Source: Diacronema lutheri | Lineage: Eukaryota; Haptophyta; Pavlovophyceae; Pavlovales; Pavlovaceae | Direction: 5' to 3' | Assembly: GCA_019448385.1 (NCBI GenBank) | Contig: JAGTXO010000025.1 | Location: 1-64,000 of the forward strand | Length of the DNA: 64,000 nt | Shown here: in pieces, positions 31,112-41,693 of the stretch | How positions within the stretch are numbered: position 1 is the stretch's first letter | Layout of the letters: every line of letters starts with the position of its first letter | Notes under the pieces: model-generated | Told to the model about the DNA's origin: nothing | Seen by the model: the letters and a program-made list of their open reading frames with translations, nothing else | Database searches by the model: none | Made by a program: the position numbers and the translations under genes

Positions 31112-34100
31112 ATGGATTCGGCGGACGAGGCATTGAGGCGCGAGGCGGGCCGACGTTGGCTCGAGGCGCGGGAGGTGCTCGCGATCTTGCTCGACCCGAC
31201 GCGCTTTGGCCTGACCGTACGCACCACGCAGCCGCACCAGCCCCCGAGTGGCTCAATCTTCATCTTTGACCGCCAGCACACAAAGGGTTCGGCTGCGGCG
31301 CGCGCCACCCGTGCGCGCACAGCCTTCCGGCGCGACGGGCACCCATGGCGACGCAAGGCGAACGGTGGCGTCGCCGAGACTTACGAGAGGCTGCGCGTGG
31401 ACGGACTCGGCCGCATCCTCTGCTCGTACACGCGGTTGGACGATGCGTTCGCGCAGCAGCAGGGCGAGCTGCACAGGTGCGCGCGCGTGCCGGCTGCGAC
31501 CGATGCGCGCACACCCGTTCCGTACGCCGCCGCTGAGAGCGCGCGCGCGCGCGCGGCCCCCGCACGCCGCACGCAGGCGCGTGTACGCGCTGTGCGCGCC
31601 CGGGCCGGAGGGCGGCAGCTCCGTGGGCGCGGGCCTGAGCAGCGAGCACACGCTGAGCCTCGTGCACTACCTGAGCCCAGCCGCCGTCGCCGCGCTGGGC
31701 CGGGGCGCAGGTGGCGCGCCCATGCGCGACGTGACAGGCGCGCCGCCGGTCCTCGTGCGCGCGGTGCCACCCAACCTCGCGCCCGCGCAGCCGCTCGCCG
31801 CGCATCTGGCGCACGCACTCGCCACCGGCGCGCCCGGTCGCGCAGCGCCGCTACCGGGCGCGGGCGGCGCGCCGCTCGACGCACCGACGCATGACGGCAT
31901 GCTTCTCGACGCGCTGCTCGCCGACGACGACGACGCGTCGATCATCCTCAGCCAATCGGACCTGCTCGCGATGCTCACCGACGCGGACGAGCTGGCGCAG
32001 ATGCAGGCGGTCGCCGCGCCTCCCGCCACGCTGCGCGGCTGCGCACCCCTCGTCAAGCTGCACGACGATGCGCAACTGCTCGCTGCGCGCTGCTCCGCCG
32101 TGCACGATGCGCGGCTGCCGCTCGAGGCGGCAGGCGAGCCGCGCGCGCAGCCGGACGTGCGCGGCTTCCCCGAACGAGCGATGGGCGCGTGCCTTGGCTC
32201 GAGCGCGACGTCGGGCGTGGTCGACGGTGGCTCCATCGGCGTCGGGCTTGGCGCGCCCTGCGCGCGGCCGCCCGCCGCCTCGCCGCGCTGCGACGAGCGG
32301 CTGAGTCACGCAGCGTCCATGGCCGCGTCGCTCACGCCGCCCACGCCGGGCGGCCGCGCCTCGCCGCCTGCGCATGTGCCCTCGCTGCCGGCGGCGACGG
32401 GCGCGGCGGCCGAGGTCCTCGCGCACGCGCACGCGCCGCGCGCCGCACGCGCGCCGCTGGCCGCTGTGGCGGGCGTGCCGCCCGGCGCGCGCGCGCGGTG
32501 CGGCGCAGACGGCGACGACGCGCGCGCGCTGCTCCGCTGCTACTCGGAGGAGATCTACGCGCTGCGGCAGGAGGTGAGCAGGCTGACGCTCCTCGGCTCC
32601 GCGCGTGCGCTCGACACGCCGCCGACGAGCGCCGGCGCCGCGGCTGTCGGCGGGTCCGGTGGCCGCGCCGCGCCGGCCGCGGCGAGCGGCGAGTTCGGCG
32701 CGAGCGGCGCGGTGGCCGACGCGCCGGGCTGCGCGGCCGTCCTCGCGACGGTTGTAGCCGCGCCCGCGCTCGCTGCCGGCTGCGCGCGCCCCTTTTGCGC
32801 GCCCGTACAGCCCGCGGCCGGCGGCGCGTGTGGCGTGCGGCTCGCGCGCGTCGCCGCGCCCGCGCCGGCAGCGAGCGGCGCGGACGGCGCGGACATGATG
32901 ACGGCCGAGCGCGCGGCGTCGAGCGCGCCGGCGCGCGTGGTCGACTTCACGCCCGAGCACGGGCCGTGGTGCGGCGGGATCAAGCTGCTGCTCACCGTCC
33001 TTGGCCTGCGCGCGCACGCCGAGCGGTTGGTGGGCGCCGACCGGCGCGCGCCGTGCGGCACGTGTGGCGCGTGCGAGGGTCCAGACGTTGAGTACGCCGT
33101 CTCCTTTGGCGAGCGGCTGCTCGCGCGCGCGGAGGCGATTTCCGAGAGCGTGCTGCGCGTGCGCGCGCCGCCGCTGCCGCGCGAGAAGCGCGTCGCCGCG
33201 CGGGACGCGCGCGAGCGCGCCGACGGCGTCGCCGTGCGGCTGGCCGTGCTGTGCAAGACGGTGCCGTGCGCGCGCTGCGCGGCGCGCGAGTGCTGCGCGG
33301 TGGACGCGCCGCAGCCGCTCGCCAACGCCGATTGGCACATCGTCGCGCACGCGCCGGCGCACCTGCCCTTCACGTACGAGCGCGAGCGCGACGCCGATCG
33401 GCGGCGGGAGCTTGGCGGCGAGGCGCGCGCGTGGCGCGTCGGCGCGTTCGCGCGCGCCGAGCCGCGCGGCGCGGGGTGGGACGTGGCCGACTCAGCCGGC
33501 GTGGCCGCACCAATGGACGTGTGCGGCGGTAGTGCACACGGTGGCCACCTCGGCGGCTGCGCGCACGGCGCATGGTCAGCGGTCGCCTCGCCTGCATCGC
33601 CGACCAGCGGGCAGCGCCGCCCGCCGCTGCTGCCGCCGTCATCCGACCCGTCTGCCTCAGACTCGGGCGCGCGCTCCGATGGCAGCTCGCGCGGCGGCGT
33701 GTGGCCGGCGTCTGACGGCGGCGGCGGCGGCGATGGCGGCGGCTGCTGCAGCGGCGTCGGCGCGCGCGGCGACATGTGCCGTGCGATGGCGCACGCGATG
33801 GCGTCGGCGGCGCTCGGCGGCGGCGGTGGCGGCGGCGGCGGCGGAACCGGCGCGCGGCTCGCGGAGGCGGGCGCGCGCGCGTCGGCCGCCGAATTCGGCG
33901 CCGGCGGCAGCGACACCGGCAACGGTGCGCTAGGCGGGCTGGGCGGTGGCTTCGCTGCCGCCTTTCCGCCAGCGCCGGGCTGCTCTTCGCTCGGCTCGGG
34001 CGTGCGCGGCCTGGGCGTCATTTCTCGCGCGCAGCAGCGCTTTCGCTTCCGGTCGTCTGCGAAGCGCAGGGCGGCGCTCAAAATCCAGCATGGCTTCCTG

Positions 34101-34246
34101 AGAGCGCGCGGCGAGCGCGGCGCAGAGGCCATGGCGGGCGGCGCAGCTAGCGGTGCCGCCGGCGCGCGCAGGAGCGCAGTGCACAGCAGCCACGACGGCT
34201 CGGAGAGCGGCGGTGCCGACGTCGTTCAACGCGATGGCGACGACGA

Positions 34247-34288
<42 letters not shown>

Positions 34289-35582
34289 CGGCGATGACGG
34301 CGGCGTGTGCAGCGTGGGCGCGGCTTCCGGCGCAAACGCCGCGGCCGGCGACGACGTGCCGCACGGCCTCGGCGGTGCGTCCTCCGACCGTCTCGACACG
34401 GCCTCGCTCCTGCCGTTTGCGCCGCGCGACCCCTCCGTCAGCGCGTTGTGGAGAAACGCAGCCCGTGCTGTCGTTGAGCTCGCGCAGCGCGAGATGAGCG
34501 GTGGCGGGCGCGCGCTCGGCATCGAGCGCATCCACGGGTTGAGCGGAGGCGCGCGCGCGGCCGATTTGCTCGGCGGCGACGACGCGGCAGCAGCCGCCGC
34601 CTCCGCCGCCGCCGCAACCGGCATGACGACCGGCGCGTGCGCGGCGGGCGACGCGGCAGGCGCGCGCGCGCACTCCAACGGCGACCGGCGCACGGGCGGT
34701 AGCGCTGGCGGTGGCGCGTGCGCATGCGGCGCGCAGCTGCGCCACTCCGTCCCGTCGCCGCCCGCCGCACCGCCGCGCGACGTCGACCTCGTCGTGCGGC
34801 TGCAGGAGACATGGCGGCAGCGGAGGGACAAACGACGGGCAGTTGCTGCGATCGAGCAGGCGTACCAGACATACCGTTACCACTCGGTCGCGGCAGAGGC
34901 CGCGCACGCGGCCGTGGCTGGCGCGCGCCGCGCCGCCGCGCCACGCCGCGCCACATCTGCCGCAGCCGCGGCCGCCACCAGCCAGCGAGGTGCTGGCGAT
35001 GCCGCGCGAGCGCCCAGCGCCAAGCGCACGCACGACGACACGCGCGGCGCGTCCGCCGCTGACGGCGCGAGCGGCGGTGTGGACGGCCGAGGCATGGAGG
35101 CAATTGGCGGCGCGCAGGCGCTCAGCGCCGATGGCGCGGACGCGGGGGCTGGCGGCAGTGCGTGCCACTGCGCGGCGAACGGCGGTTACGGCGGCGTTGG
35201 CGCGTGTGCGCCCGCATGCGGCGCGGACGCCGAGCGCGCGGCGCGGGCGATCACGCAGGCGATGCGCGCCAATTACCGCTTCCACCTCGAGCGGCGCGAG
35301 TGGGCGGCCGCGCGCATCCGGCGCGCTCTCGTCTTGATCGTCCGGTCGGAGGCCATTGCAGCCAGGCGGTCGACGGGCGGCGGAGGCGGTGCGACGCTCG
35401 CCGGTGGCGGAGGGCCGCGCGGCGGCGCGGGTAGTGCCGGCGCATGCGTGGGCAGCGCCGGAAGCGAGCGAGCGGCGGGGACGGGGGCGGGCGACGGCGC
35501 TCCGTCGCGCTTTGCGCAGCCGGTGCCTATGGCCGTCGACCCGGCCGAGGGCGCGCCGCTGCGCGCGCTGTACGGCATGTAG
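31112..35582 (+). CDS. CAMTA-type transcription factor (CG-1, IPT/TIG, IQ)
   Basis: Exons 31112-31476 and 31577-35582 join through a 100-bp GT-AG intron (phase 2), giving about 1,456 aa. The CG-1 DNA-binding domain is at the front: EAGRRWLEAREVLAIL, PPSGSIFIFDRQ, FRRDGHPWRRKANGGVAETY, and after the intron RRVYALCAPG..LSLVHYL. An IPT/TIG fold follows at about 32,936-33,390 (VVDFTPEHGPWCGGIKLLL). Three IQ-like calmodulin sites lie near the C-terminus (ALKIQHGFLRARGER about 34,077; AVAAIEQAYQTYRYH about 34,840; AARAITQAMRANYRFH about 35,235). No ankyrin repeats are visible, unlike plant and animal CAMTAs. A (GAC)n run encodes poly-Asp at about 34,220-34,288. It should be a nuclear Ca/calmodulin-responsive regulator. 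Confidence 0.85.
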
Positions 35583-35719
35583 CGCACCGCCGGTTCGCGT
35601 GCGCAGTGAGTCCGCGACGGATGCACGGTGCACCGCCACCACACCGCCGGACCGCGCGAGTCACTGTCCTGCCATTGGCAGCGTACGCAACAGTCAGCAT
35701 CTCGTCCGTGCAAGTCAGC

Positions 35720-37731
35720 ATGGCGCGACCCGCCGAGCCGCGGGGCAAGCGGCCCCGCGACGACGGGGCGGAGGCGGAAGAGGTGGAGGCGCGCGGGGAC
35801 GTCGCACAGCGCCCGGCTGTGCTCAACTCTGCGGCCGTCTCCGCCGTGCATGCGGGCGTGAGACCGGGCTCGCGCGTCGATGTGCGAGGGTTGGCCGGCG
35901 TGCGGCCCGAGCGTCACACCGCCGCGCTCGAGCGACAAGCCGGGGGCGCGGGCGAGGGCGAGGCTGGAGTTTGCGCGCTTGATTGGGCGGCGAGCGAGGC
36001 CGACGACTTCGTTGCGCGCGGCCTGGGCCCAGACGATACCGCCTGCGGCACGGGCGTGGGCGCCGGCGGCAGCAGCGGCGCGCCGCGCGCGCTCGCGCGC
36101 CGCGCCGCCGCGTACGGCGACGAGGAGGAGGAGGAGGGCGAGGGCGATGGCGAGGAGGCGGTGGACGAGGACACAGCGCTTGACTTTGATTCGGACGGGT
36201 GGATCCGCCGGCAGAAGGCGGCCAACGTCACCCCCGAGGGGTTGCTCGGCCAGCTTGGCGTCACGGTGTCGGTGCGCGCCCGACCGCCGCTCGACGCAGC
36301 CCGCCTCGTGCGCTCGCGCGGTTTGCGCGCCCGCGCGCATGCGCGCCCGCGTCCGGACGTGCGCACTTTCCGCGCCCGCTGCGCGCTGATCGCGCGCCGC
36401 TCGCGCGCGCGCTCCGGAGCGCAGCACGCGTCATCAGCCGACGAGCTGTGGCAGCTCGCTGCGGTCCTTATCTCGCAGCTGCGCACGCGCATGCTGCCGC
36501 GGCAGCGGCTCGGCGGCGCGCACTCGACGCTTGACGACGCCGTGCGGCTGCTCAGCACCGCCCGCTCGGTGGTTGTCGTGTCCGGCGCGGGGATCTCTGT
36601 CTCGGCGGGCATCCCAGACTTCCGCTCGGCCAACGGCGTGTACCAGATGGTCGAGGAGCGGTTCAACCTGCCCGACCCGCAGGCGCTCTTCGACATCCAC
36701 TACTTTGCAAACGACCCACTCCCCTTCTTCGCCTTCGCCAAAAACATCTACCCGGGCGTCTTCCAGCCAACGCGCTGCCACCGCTTCATCAGGGCGCTCG
36801 AGGCTCGCGGTCGGCTCCTTCGCAACTACACGCAAAACATCGACACGCTCGAGAAGGTGACGGGGATCCGTCGCAAGGTGACGTGCCACGGCTCCTTTGA
36901 GACCGCCTCGTGCCTCGCGTGCAAGCGCACCGTCTCGTGCGATGAGATTCGGCCGCAGATCGCGAGCGGCGAGGTGCCGCGCTGCGGACAGTGCGAGCAC
37001 CATCTTGGCATCCTCAAGCCGGACATCGTCTTCTTCGGCGAGTCGCTCGGCGAGGGCTTCGAGCGGCACATCCAGCGCGACCTGCCGCGCTGCGACGCTC
37101 TCGTCGTCGTCGGCTCGTCGATGCGCGTGCAGCCGGTCGCGGCGATCCCGGCGATGCTGCCGCCCGATGTGCCTCAGATCCTCATCAACCGCGAGCTTGT
37201 CCTGCAGCCGCACCGCTTCGACATCGAGCTGCTCGGTAGCGTGACGCCACGCCGCCGCCTGCGCCGCCTGCGCGCGCGCCCACGCCGCCCGCCGCGCGCG
37301 CGTGCGCGCACCGTGCCGTACCGCGCCGCGCAGGCGACTGCGACGTTATTGTCGCCGAGCTGGCGCGGCGGCTCGGCTGGGGCTCGCTCGACCCACCCTC
37401 CGACGGCACGGCTGGCGCGGTCGAGATCGAGACGCCGTGTGTCTTCCGCTTTGAGCCGCCCAGCCGCTACCTCTTCGCCGGCGCGATCGAGCCGCTCTCG
37501 ACGCACCGCGTCCGTGCCGACGGCGACGGCTACGACTGCAGCGGCGAAGGCGGCGACGACAGTGGCGACGAACAAGCAGGCGCAGGCGCGGACGGTCGGC
37601 AACGCGCGGAGCAGCGCGGAGCCGTGGCCGTTGGCGGGACGCCAGGCGCAGACCGCGCCGCCACATCGCCACCAAGGCGAAACGGCGGCTTCCAGGCTGC
37701 GGACGCGGATGCTGCCAGACATCTTCACTGA
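35720..37731 (+). CDS. SIRT1/Sir2-type NAD-dependent deacetylase
   Basis: Starts at ATG 35720 (MARPAEPRGKRPRDD, a nuclear-looking basic N-terminus). The sirtuin core is complete: VVVSGAGISVSAGIPDFRS (NAD binding), NYTQNIDTLEKVTGI, catalytic His in TCHGSFETASC, zinc site CLACK and CGQC, LKPDIVFFGESL, VVGSSMRVQPVA, PQILINRE. The 98-bp intron 37236-37333 (phase 1) restores the class I ending FDIELLG-DCDVIVAELARRL. An in-frame 159-bp intron at 36266-36424 (GTGTCGGTG..GAGCGCAG) is likely, since the Arg-rich stretch it encodes is absent from relatives. Such enzymes remove acyl groups from histones and other lysines. Confidence 0.9.
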
Positions 37732-37818
37732 ACCCGATGAACATGCCGCGGCGCCCTGTGCTCATCGCACGGGCAAGCCTCGTGACGCTCAGACCCAAAC
37801 TCACGGGCATCGACCGCG

Positions 37819-38433
37819 TTAGTCGGTCGCCAGCTCGTCGAGCATCGCCAACCACTGCTCGACCGTCCACGACGACGACACCTGCGGTGCCTCGACGCCG
37901 TGCACAAAGACCGTTGGCGTCACATGTACACCTCGCGCGCGGTGCTGGCGGACGGTCCACTTCTCGAGCTGATGGATGGGCGCGTTCTCCGCGCGGCCCG
38001 GCGTGACGAGCGGCAGCAGCTCGGCGGCGGGCATGCCGACCGACGTCTCGGCAAGCGCGGCCGCGCGCGCGGCCGTCTCAAGCCGCGTCTCGCCGGCGAC
38101 GGCCGCGTCGGTGAACGATTCGTACGCGTCGAGGACGGCGAGGCAGTAGGAAAGCGCCGCGTCGACACCCTTGCGGGCACGCACGGCGAACGCCACCGCA
38201 TGCAGCACCTCGGACTGTGCGTGCCACGGCTGGATGACGTGCTCCATCACGAAGCGCGCCTTGCCGTGCAGAGCGCCGCCCGGCTGCGCGGCGGGGTAGA
38301 CGGCGCGTAGCTGCTTGGCTGAGAAGGGGCACGCGAGGTCGAGGAAGAGCTCGACGAGCGGCGTAGACGGCCCGCCGCCACCAAATGCCGAGCCGAGCGG
38401 GCGCGAGGGGAGAGGGGGCCCACCCGCGGTCAT
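37819..38433 (-). CDS. DsbA-like thioredoxin-fold protein
   Basis: 204 aa from the only in-frame ATG (MTAGGPPLPSRPLGSAF). The fold signature is LVELFLDLACPFSAKQLR near the front and GVHVTPTVFVHGVEAP near the end, with the cis-Pro in VTPT. The active-site motif reads CPFS, with one Cys instead of CxxC, so it is more likely a monothiol oxidoreductase, isomerase or glutathione transferase-like member than a disulfide-forming DsbA. No clear signal peptide. It ends 88 bp from the sirtuin stop, tail to tail. Confidence 0.75.
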   Translation of the reverse strand: MTAGGPPLPSRPLGSAFGGGGPSTPLVELFLDLACPFSAKQLRAVYPAAQPGGALHGKARFVMEHVIQPWHAQSEVLHAVAFAVRARKGVDAALSYCLAVLDAYESFTDAAVAGETRLETAARAAALAETSVGMPAAELLPLVTPGRAENAPIHQLEKWTVRQHRARGVHVTPTVFVHGVEAPQVSSSWTVEQWLAMLDELATD

Positions 38434-38706
38434 CTTTGGGGATGCGCCGACGGCTGGGGATGCGCCGATGACGTCCGCCGTGGGAGGCGGGTCAGTCCGC
38501 CGTCGTTTCACAAAAAAAAATGGCGTATGCGTGATTGCGTTTGAAGGACGTGGACTGGGAGCGCGCGTGCGTGCGCGTGGGCGCGCGTCCGTGTGCGCAC
38601 GAAGCTGCCCGGACGCCAGCGCTGCCGTCGGCGCGTGTGCCGCCGCTTGCCGGCCGCGGCAAAGAACGTGCCGAGGGGATCGTGCGAAGGAGCAAAAGAC
38701 ACGTGT

Positions 38707-38777
38707 ACGAGGAAAGGGTTTTGATCCCTTGACCCTCGGGTTATGAGCCCGATACGCTACCACTGCGCCACCCTCGT
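38707..38777 (-). tRNA. tRNA-Met (anticodon CAT)
   Basis: 71 nt on the minus strand. Acceptor ACGAGGG pairs with TCCTCGT (one G-T), the D-arm holds GCGCAGTGGTAGCGT, the anticodon stem is TCGGG/CCCGA with loop CTCATAA, and the T-stem AAGGG/CCCTT has loop ATCAAAA. No intron. The T-loop lacks the usual TTC, so function is likely but not certain. Overall it looks like an elongator Met tRNA; an organelle-like origin is possible given the loop. Confidence 0.85.
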
Positions 38778-38841
38778 CCAGTACGAAAAACGAGGCGAAA
38801 TTATGCCTACTATAACGCTTCGTCGTCTATACCGCGCGGCC

Positions 38842-41169
38842 ATGGCCGCGGCCGCGCACGACGCGGCGGCCCTGCTCGCCGCGCTCCACGCAGCGGCGGG
38901 CGCGGATCCGGACGCGCGCCGCGCGGCGGAGTCGGCCCTCCGCTCGGCAGAGACTCGCGCGCCCGCCGCCTTTCTCTATCTCGCGCTTGCGCTCGCGGGC
39001 GACGCACGCGACGGCGGCACGAGACAACTCGCGGCATCGCTACTGCGCGCGCGGCTACGCGCGCTGTGGCCGTCGCTGGCGCCGTCGGAGCGCGCAGAGC
39101 TCGCGCCGGCACTGTGCGCAACTCTGCTTTCGAGCACCGACGCGGCCGTGCGCGCGCACGGCGCGCGCACGCTTGGCGAGCTTGGCGCGGACGACGCACG
39201 CGACGGGCTGCTCGCAGTGCTCGCTACGCGGGGCGCGCGCGGCAACGATGGCAGCGCGGCAGAGGAGGAGGGCGTGTGCGAGGCGCTTCGCGTCGCCGTC
39301 AAGGCGCTCGGCGTGCGCGTCGACGCCGCCGCGGCTGCCGCCGCATGGGATGGCGCCGAGCCGCGCGCCGCCGACGCGCGCGACGCGGTTGCGCTCGACG
39401 GGCTTGTGCGCGCGCTCGCGCCGGCGGTGGGCGCGCGGTGGGCCGACGTGCTCGCGCGGCCGGCGCGCGAGGGCGCGGCCAGCGAGGTCGATGCCGTGCG
39501 CGCCGCGACACGGCACTCGCGCCTGCTGCTCCAGCTGCTGCGCGCGCCCGCGCCCGCCGCGCGCGACGTTGCCCGCTCGTCCGCACTGCGCCTCTCGCAG
39601 GCGCTTGGTGCGGAGGCGGGCGCGCTCGAAGCGGCGGTGCTCGAGCCGGCGGCGGACGCGCGCCGGCTGTCGCTGCTTTCCGAGCGGCTACAGCTGCTCC
39701 GCTGGCTCGGCAAGTGCGCGCGCGCCTGCCATGGCGCGCTCGACGGCGACGGCGCGTGTCTCCTCGCGCCCGCCGCGCGCGCACTCTGCGCGGGCGCGGC
39801 GGCCGCGGGCGGCCGTGCGCACGCCGGCGCGAGCGCGGCGCTGCCGCTCGTGGCCGACAAGCTGCGTGCCGCGCTTGCACCGCTCGCCGAACTCCTCGCG
39901 CTTGGCGCGAGCGCAGATCCGCCCGCCGCGATGCTCGCCGCTGGCCCGGACGCGTGCGCGGCTCTGTGCGCCGCGTGCGCTGCGTTGCTCGAACCAACTG
40001 AGCGGGCGCTCGCGGCATGGGAGGCGGACGCAGAGGGCTGGGCGCTCGACGGCGCGGGTGGCTGGGAGGAGGCACCCGGCGCCGATGACGACGACGACGG
40101 CGCGGACGACGACGGCGCAGCCGACGACGACGAGGACGAGGGCGCGCACGGGGCGGTCGGCGCGGGCGGTGACGCGCTGCAGTCGGCTGGCGAGCGGCTG
40201 CTCGTTGCGCTCGCGGCACTGCACCCAGAGACGGTGGGCGCGCTCATCGTGCGCCGCCTCGATGCGCGCGGACGCTGTGGCGGCAGCGGCGCGAGCGGCG
40301 GCCTCGACCGCGCGGCGCGCGACGACGGTTGGCTCGCAGCGGCCGGCCTCTGCCCGTGGGAGCTGTCCACGCGCTGTGGACTCGGGTTCGATGCGCTTCT
40401 GTGCGCGCTCGAAGTGCGGCTCGTGGTCGCACGCGAGCTGCGCGCCGCGCCCCTCCACAAGGCCGACGCGCGCACGGCCGAGCGCGCGCTCGCGCTCGTC
40501 GAGCGGCGGGGCGCATGGCTGCTGGGTGCGTGGTGGGCGTTTGGCGGCGCTGCCGCGGCCGCCGCGGCGTTGGACGCCGCGTTGGACGCGGCAAACGGCG
40601 GCGCTGAGACGGCGGCGGCGCGGCTCGCGCACGCTGAGGCGGTGGACGCCGCGGCCGAGGCGCGCGCCCTTCACGTCCTCGCGTCGGTCGCGGGTGGAGC
40701 GCATGACGCAGCTGCGCGGCTGGCAGCCGTCGACACGCTCGGCCGGATCGCGCAGGGCGGCGCCGGCTCGGCGTGCGGCGGCCTCGGTGCGGACGGGAAG
40801 CCGGCGGGACGAGCGGCGCTCTGCTCGCTCGCCGAAGCGTCCGCACGCGCTGAGCGCGCTGAGGGCGCCGTGTACGCGCTGCGTGTGCTCGCGGGCGCGC
40901 TCGAGGCCGAGCCGCGCGCGCTGCTCCCGCTCGGCATCGGCGCACCCGAGCCAGGTGAGCCCGCGCACGCCTTCGAGGCGGCGGTGTTCGAGATCGTGCG
41001 CTCTCACGGCGAGCTGGTGTGTGCGCACCCACCGCTCCTCCGCGCGCTGAAGCTGTGCGTGCGTGCACACGCGCGTGCGTGCGAGGCGGCCGGCGTCCGA
41101 CCGGGCCCAGCGCTTGAGCAGCTCGCCGTACGTCTGGCCATGCCTGGCAGGACGACGGGGCGCCCCTGA
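38842..41169 (+). CDS. Importin-beta family karyopherin
   Basis: Start chosen at ATG 38842 (MAAAAHDAAALLAALHAA). Two upstream in-frame ATGs exist, one of them inside the tRNA gene. The first 110 residues fit the importin-beta N-terminal (Ran-binding) domain: RRAAESALRSAETRAP, TRQLAASLLRARLRALWPSL, ERAELAPALC. Helical HEAT-like repeats of Ala/Leu follow, and at about 40,080-40,145 an acidic loop (DDDDDGADDDGAADDDEDE) like that of importin-9. At 775 aa it is shorter than typical importins (about 900-1,100) and ends in GRTTGRP, so a downstream exon may be missed or the C-terminus is reduced. Confidence 0.7.
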   Translation: MAAAAHDAAALLAALHAAAGADPDARRAAESALRSAETRAPAAFLYLALALAGDARDGGTRQLAASLLRARLRALWPSLAPSERAELAPALCATLLSSTDAAVRAHGARTLGELGADDARDGLLAVLATRGARGNDGSAAEEEGVCEALRVAVKALGVRVDAAAAAAAWDGAEPRAADARDAVALDGLVRALAPAVGARWADVLARPAREGAASEVDAVRAATRHSRLLLQLLRAPAPAARDVARSSALRLSQALGAEAGALEAAVLEPAADARRLSLLSERLQLLRWLGKCARACHGALDGDGACLLAPAARALCAGAAAAGGRAHAGASAALPLVADKLRAALAPLAELLALGASADPPAAMLAAGPDACAALCAACAALLEPTERALAAWEADAEGWALDGAGGWEEAPGADDDDDGADDDGAADDDEDEGAHGAVGAGGDALQSAGERLLVALAALHPETVGALIVRRLDARGRCGGSGASGGLDRAARDDGWLAAAGLCPWELSTRCGLGFDALLCALEVRLVVARELRAAPLHKADARTAERALALVERRGAWLLGAWWAFGGAAAAAAALDAALDAANGGAETAAARLAHAEAVDAAAEARALHVLASVAGGAHDAAARLAAVDTLGRIAQGGAGSACGGLGADGKPAGRAALCSLAEASARAERAEGAVYALRVLAGALEAEPRALLPLGIGAPEPGEPAHAFEAAVFEIVRSHGELVCAHPPLLRALKLCVRAHARACEAAGVRPGPALEQLAVRLAMPGRTTGRP

Positions 41170-41693
41170 ACCCCTTATAAGAATTGCCCCCGCGCGAACG
41201 TCGGACACCCTCGTGGCTCCGACCATGGACCCCGAGGCGTTTGTGTTCGGCTGACGCTCAACACGGGCTCGCGGCGATGATCTGCGAACGCACGGCACGT
41301 AGCTTGGGACGCGCCTGCGCGGCGGCGCGCGGAAGGCAGGGCGCGGAGATAGCGGGCGGTGAATTCGCAACGACGACAGAGCTGCACGCGGGTGCGTGCT
41401 GCGCTGTGGCCTCAGATGTCCCAGGTCAGGGCGGTTTACTCCTCAGCGGGCGAAGGCCCTCCGAATTGTGAGGATGTCGATCATCAAGGGCGCGGTGCGC
41501 GGCCAGCGGCGGCCAGCGCGGTATGCGCGCCGCATACCGTGCCACTTGACCTCCACGAGCCCACTTCAGCATGGCGCCCTAATCGAGTGTGGGATGACAG
41601 TTGCAGACTTGCAGACTGACGCACCTCGGACACGCACACCTTCAGTCTTTCGTGTGACTCGTGTGAAGGTGCGAGCGTCCGCGAGGGCGCGTT
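41170..41693. other. No gene called; convergent intergenic region
   Basis: About 520 bp between the stops of the karyopherin and TauE genes. It is less GC-rich than the genes, with short open frames on both strands and no domain or RNA structure I can support. It should hold both 3' ends. Confidence 0.6.
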
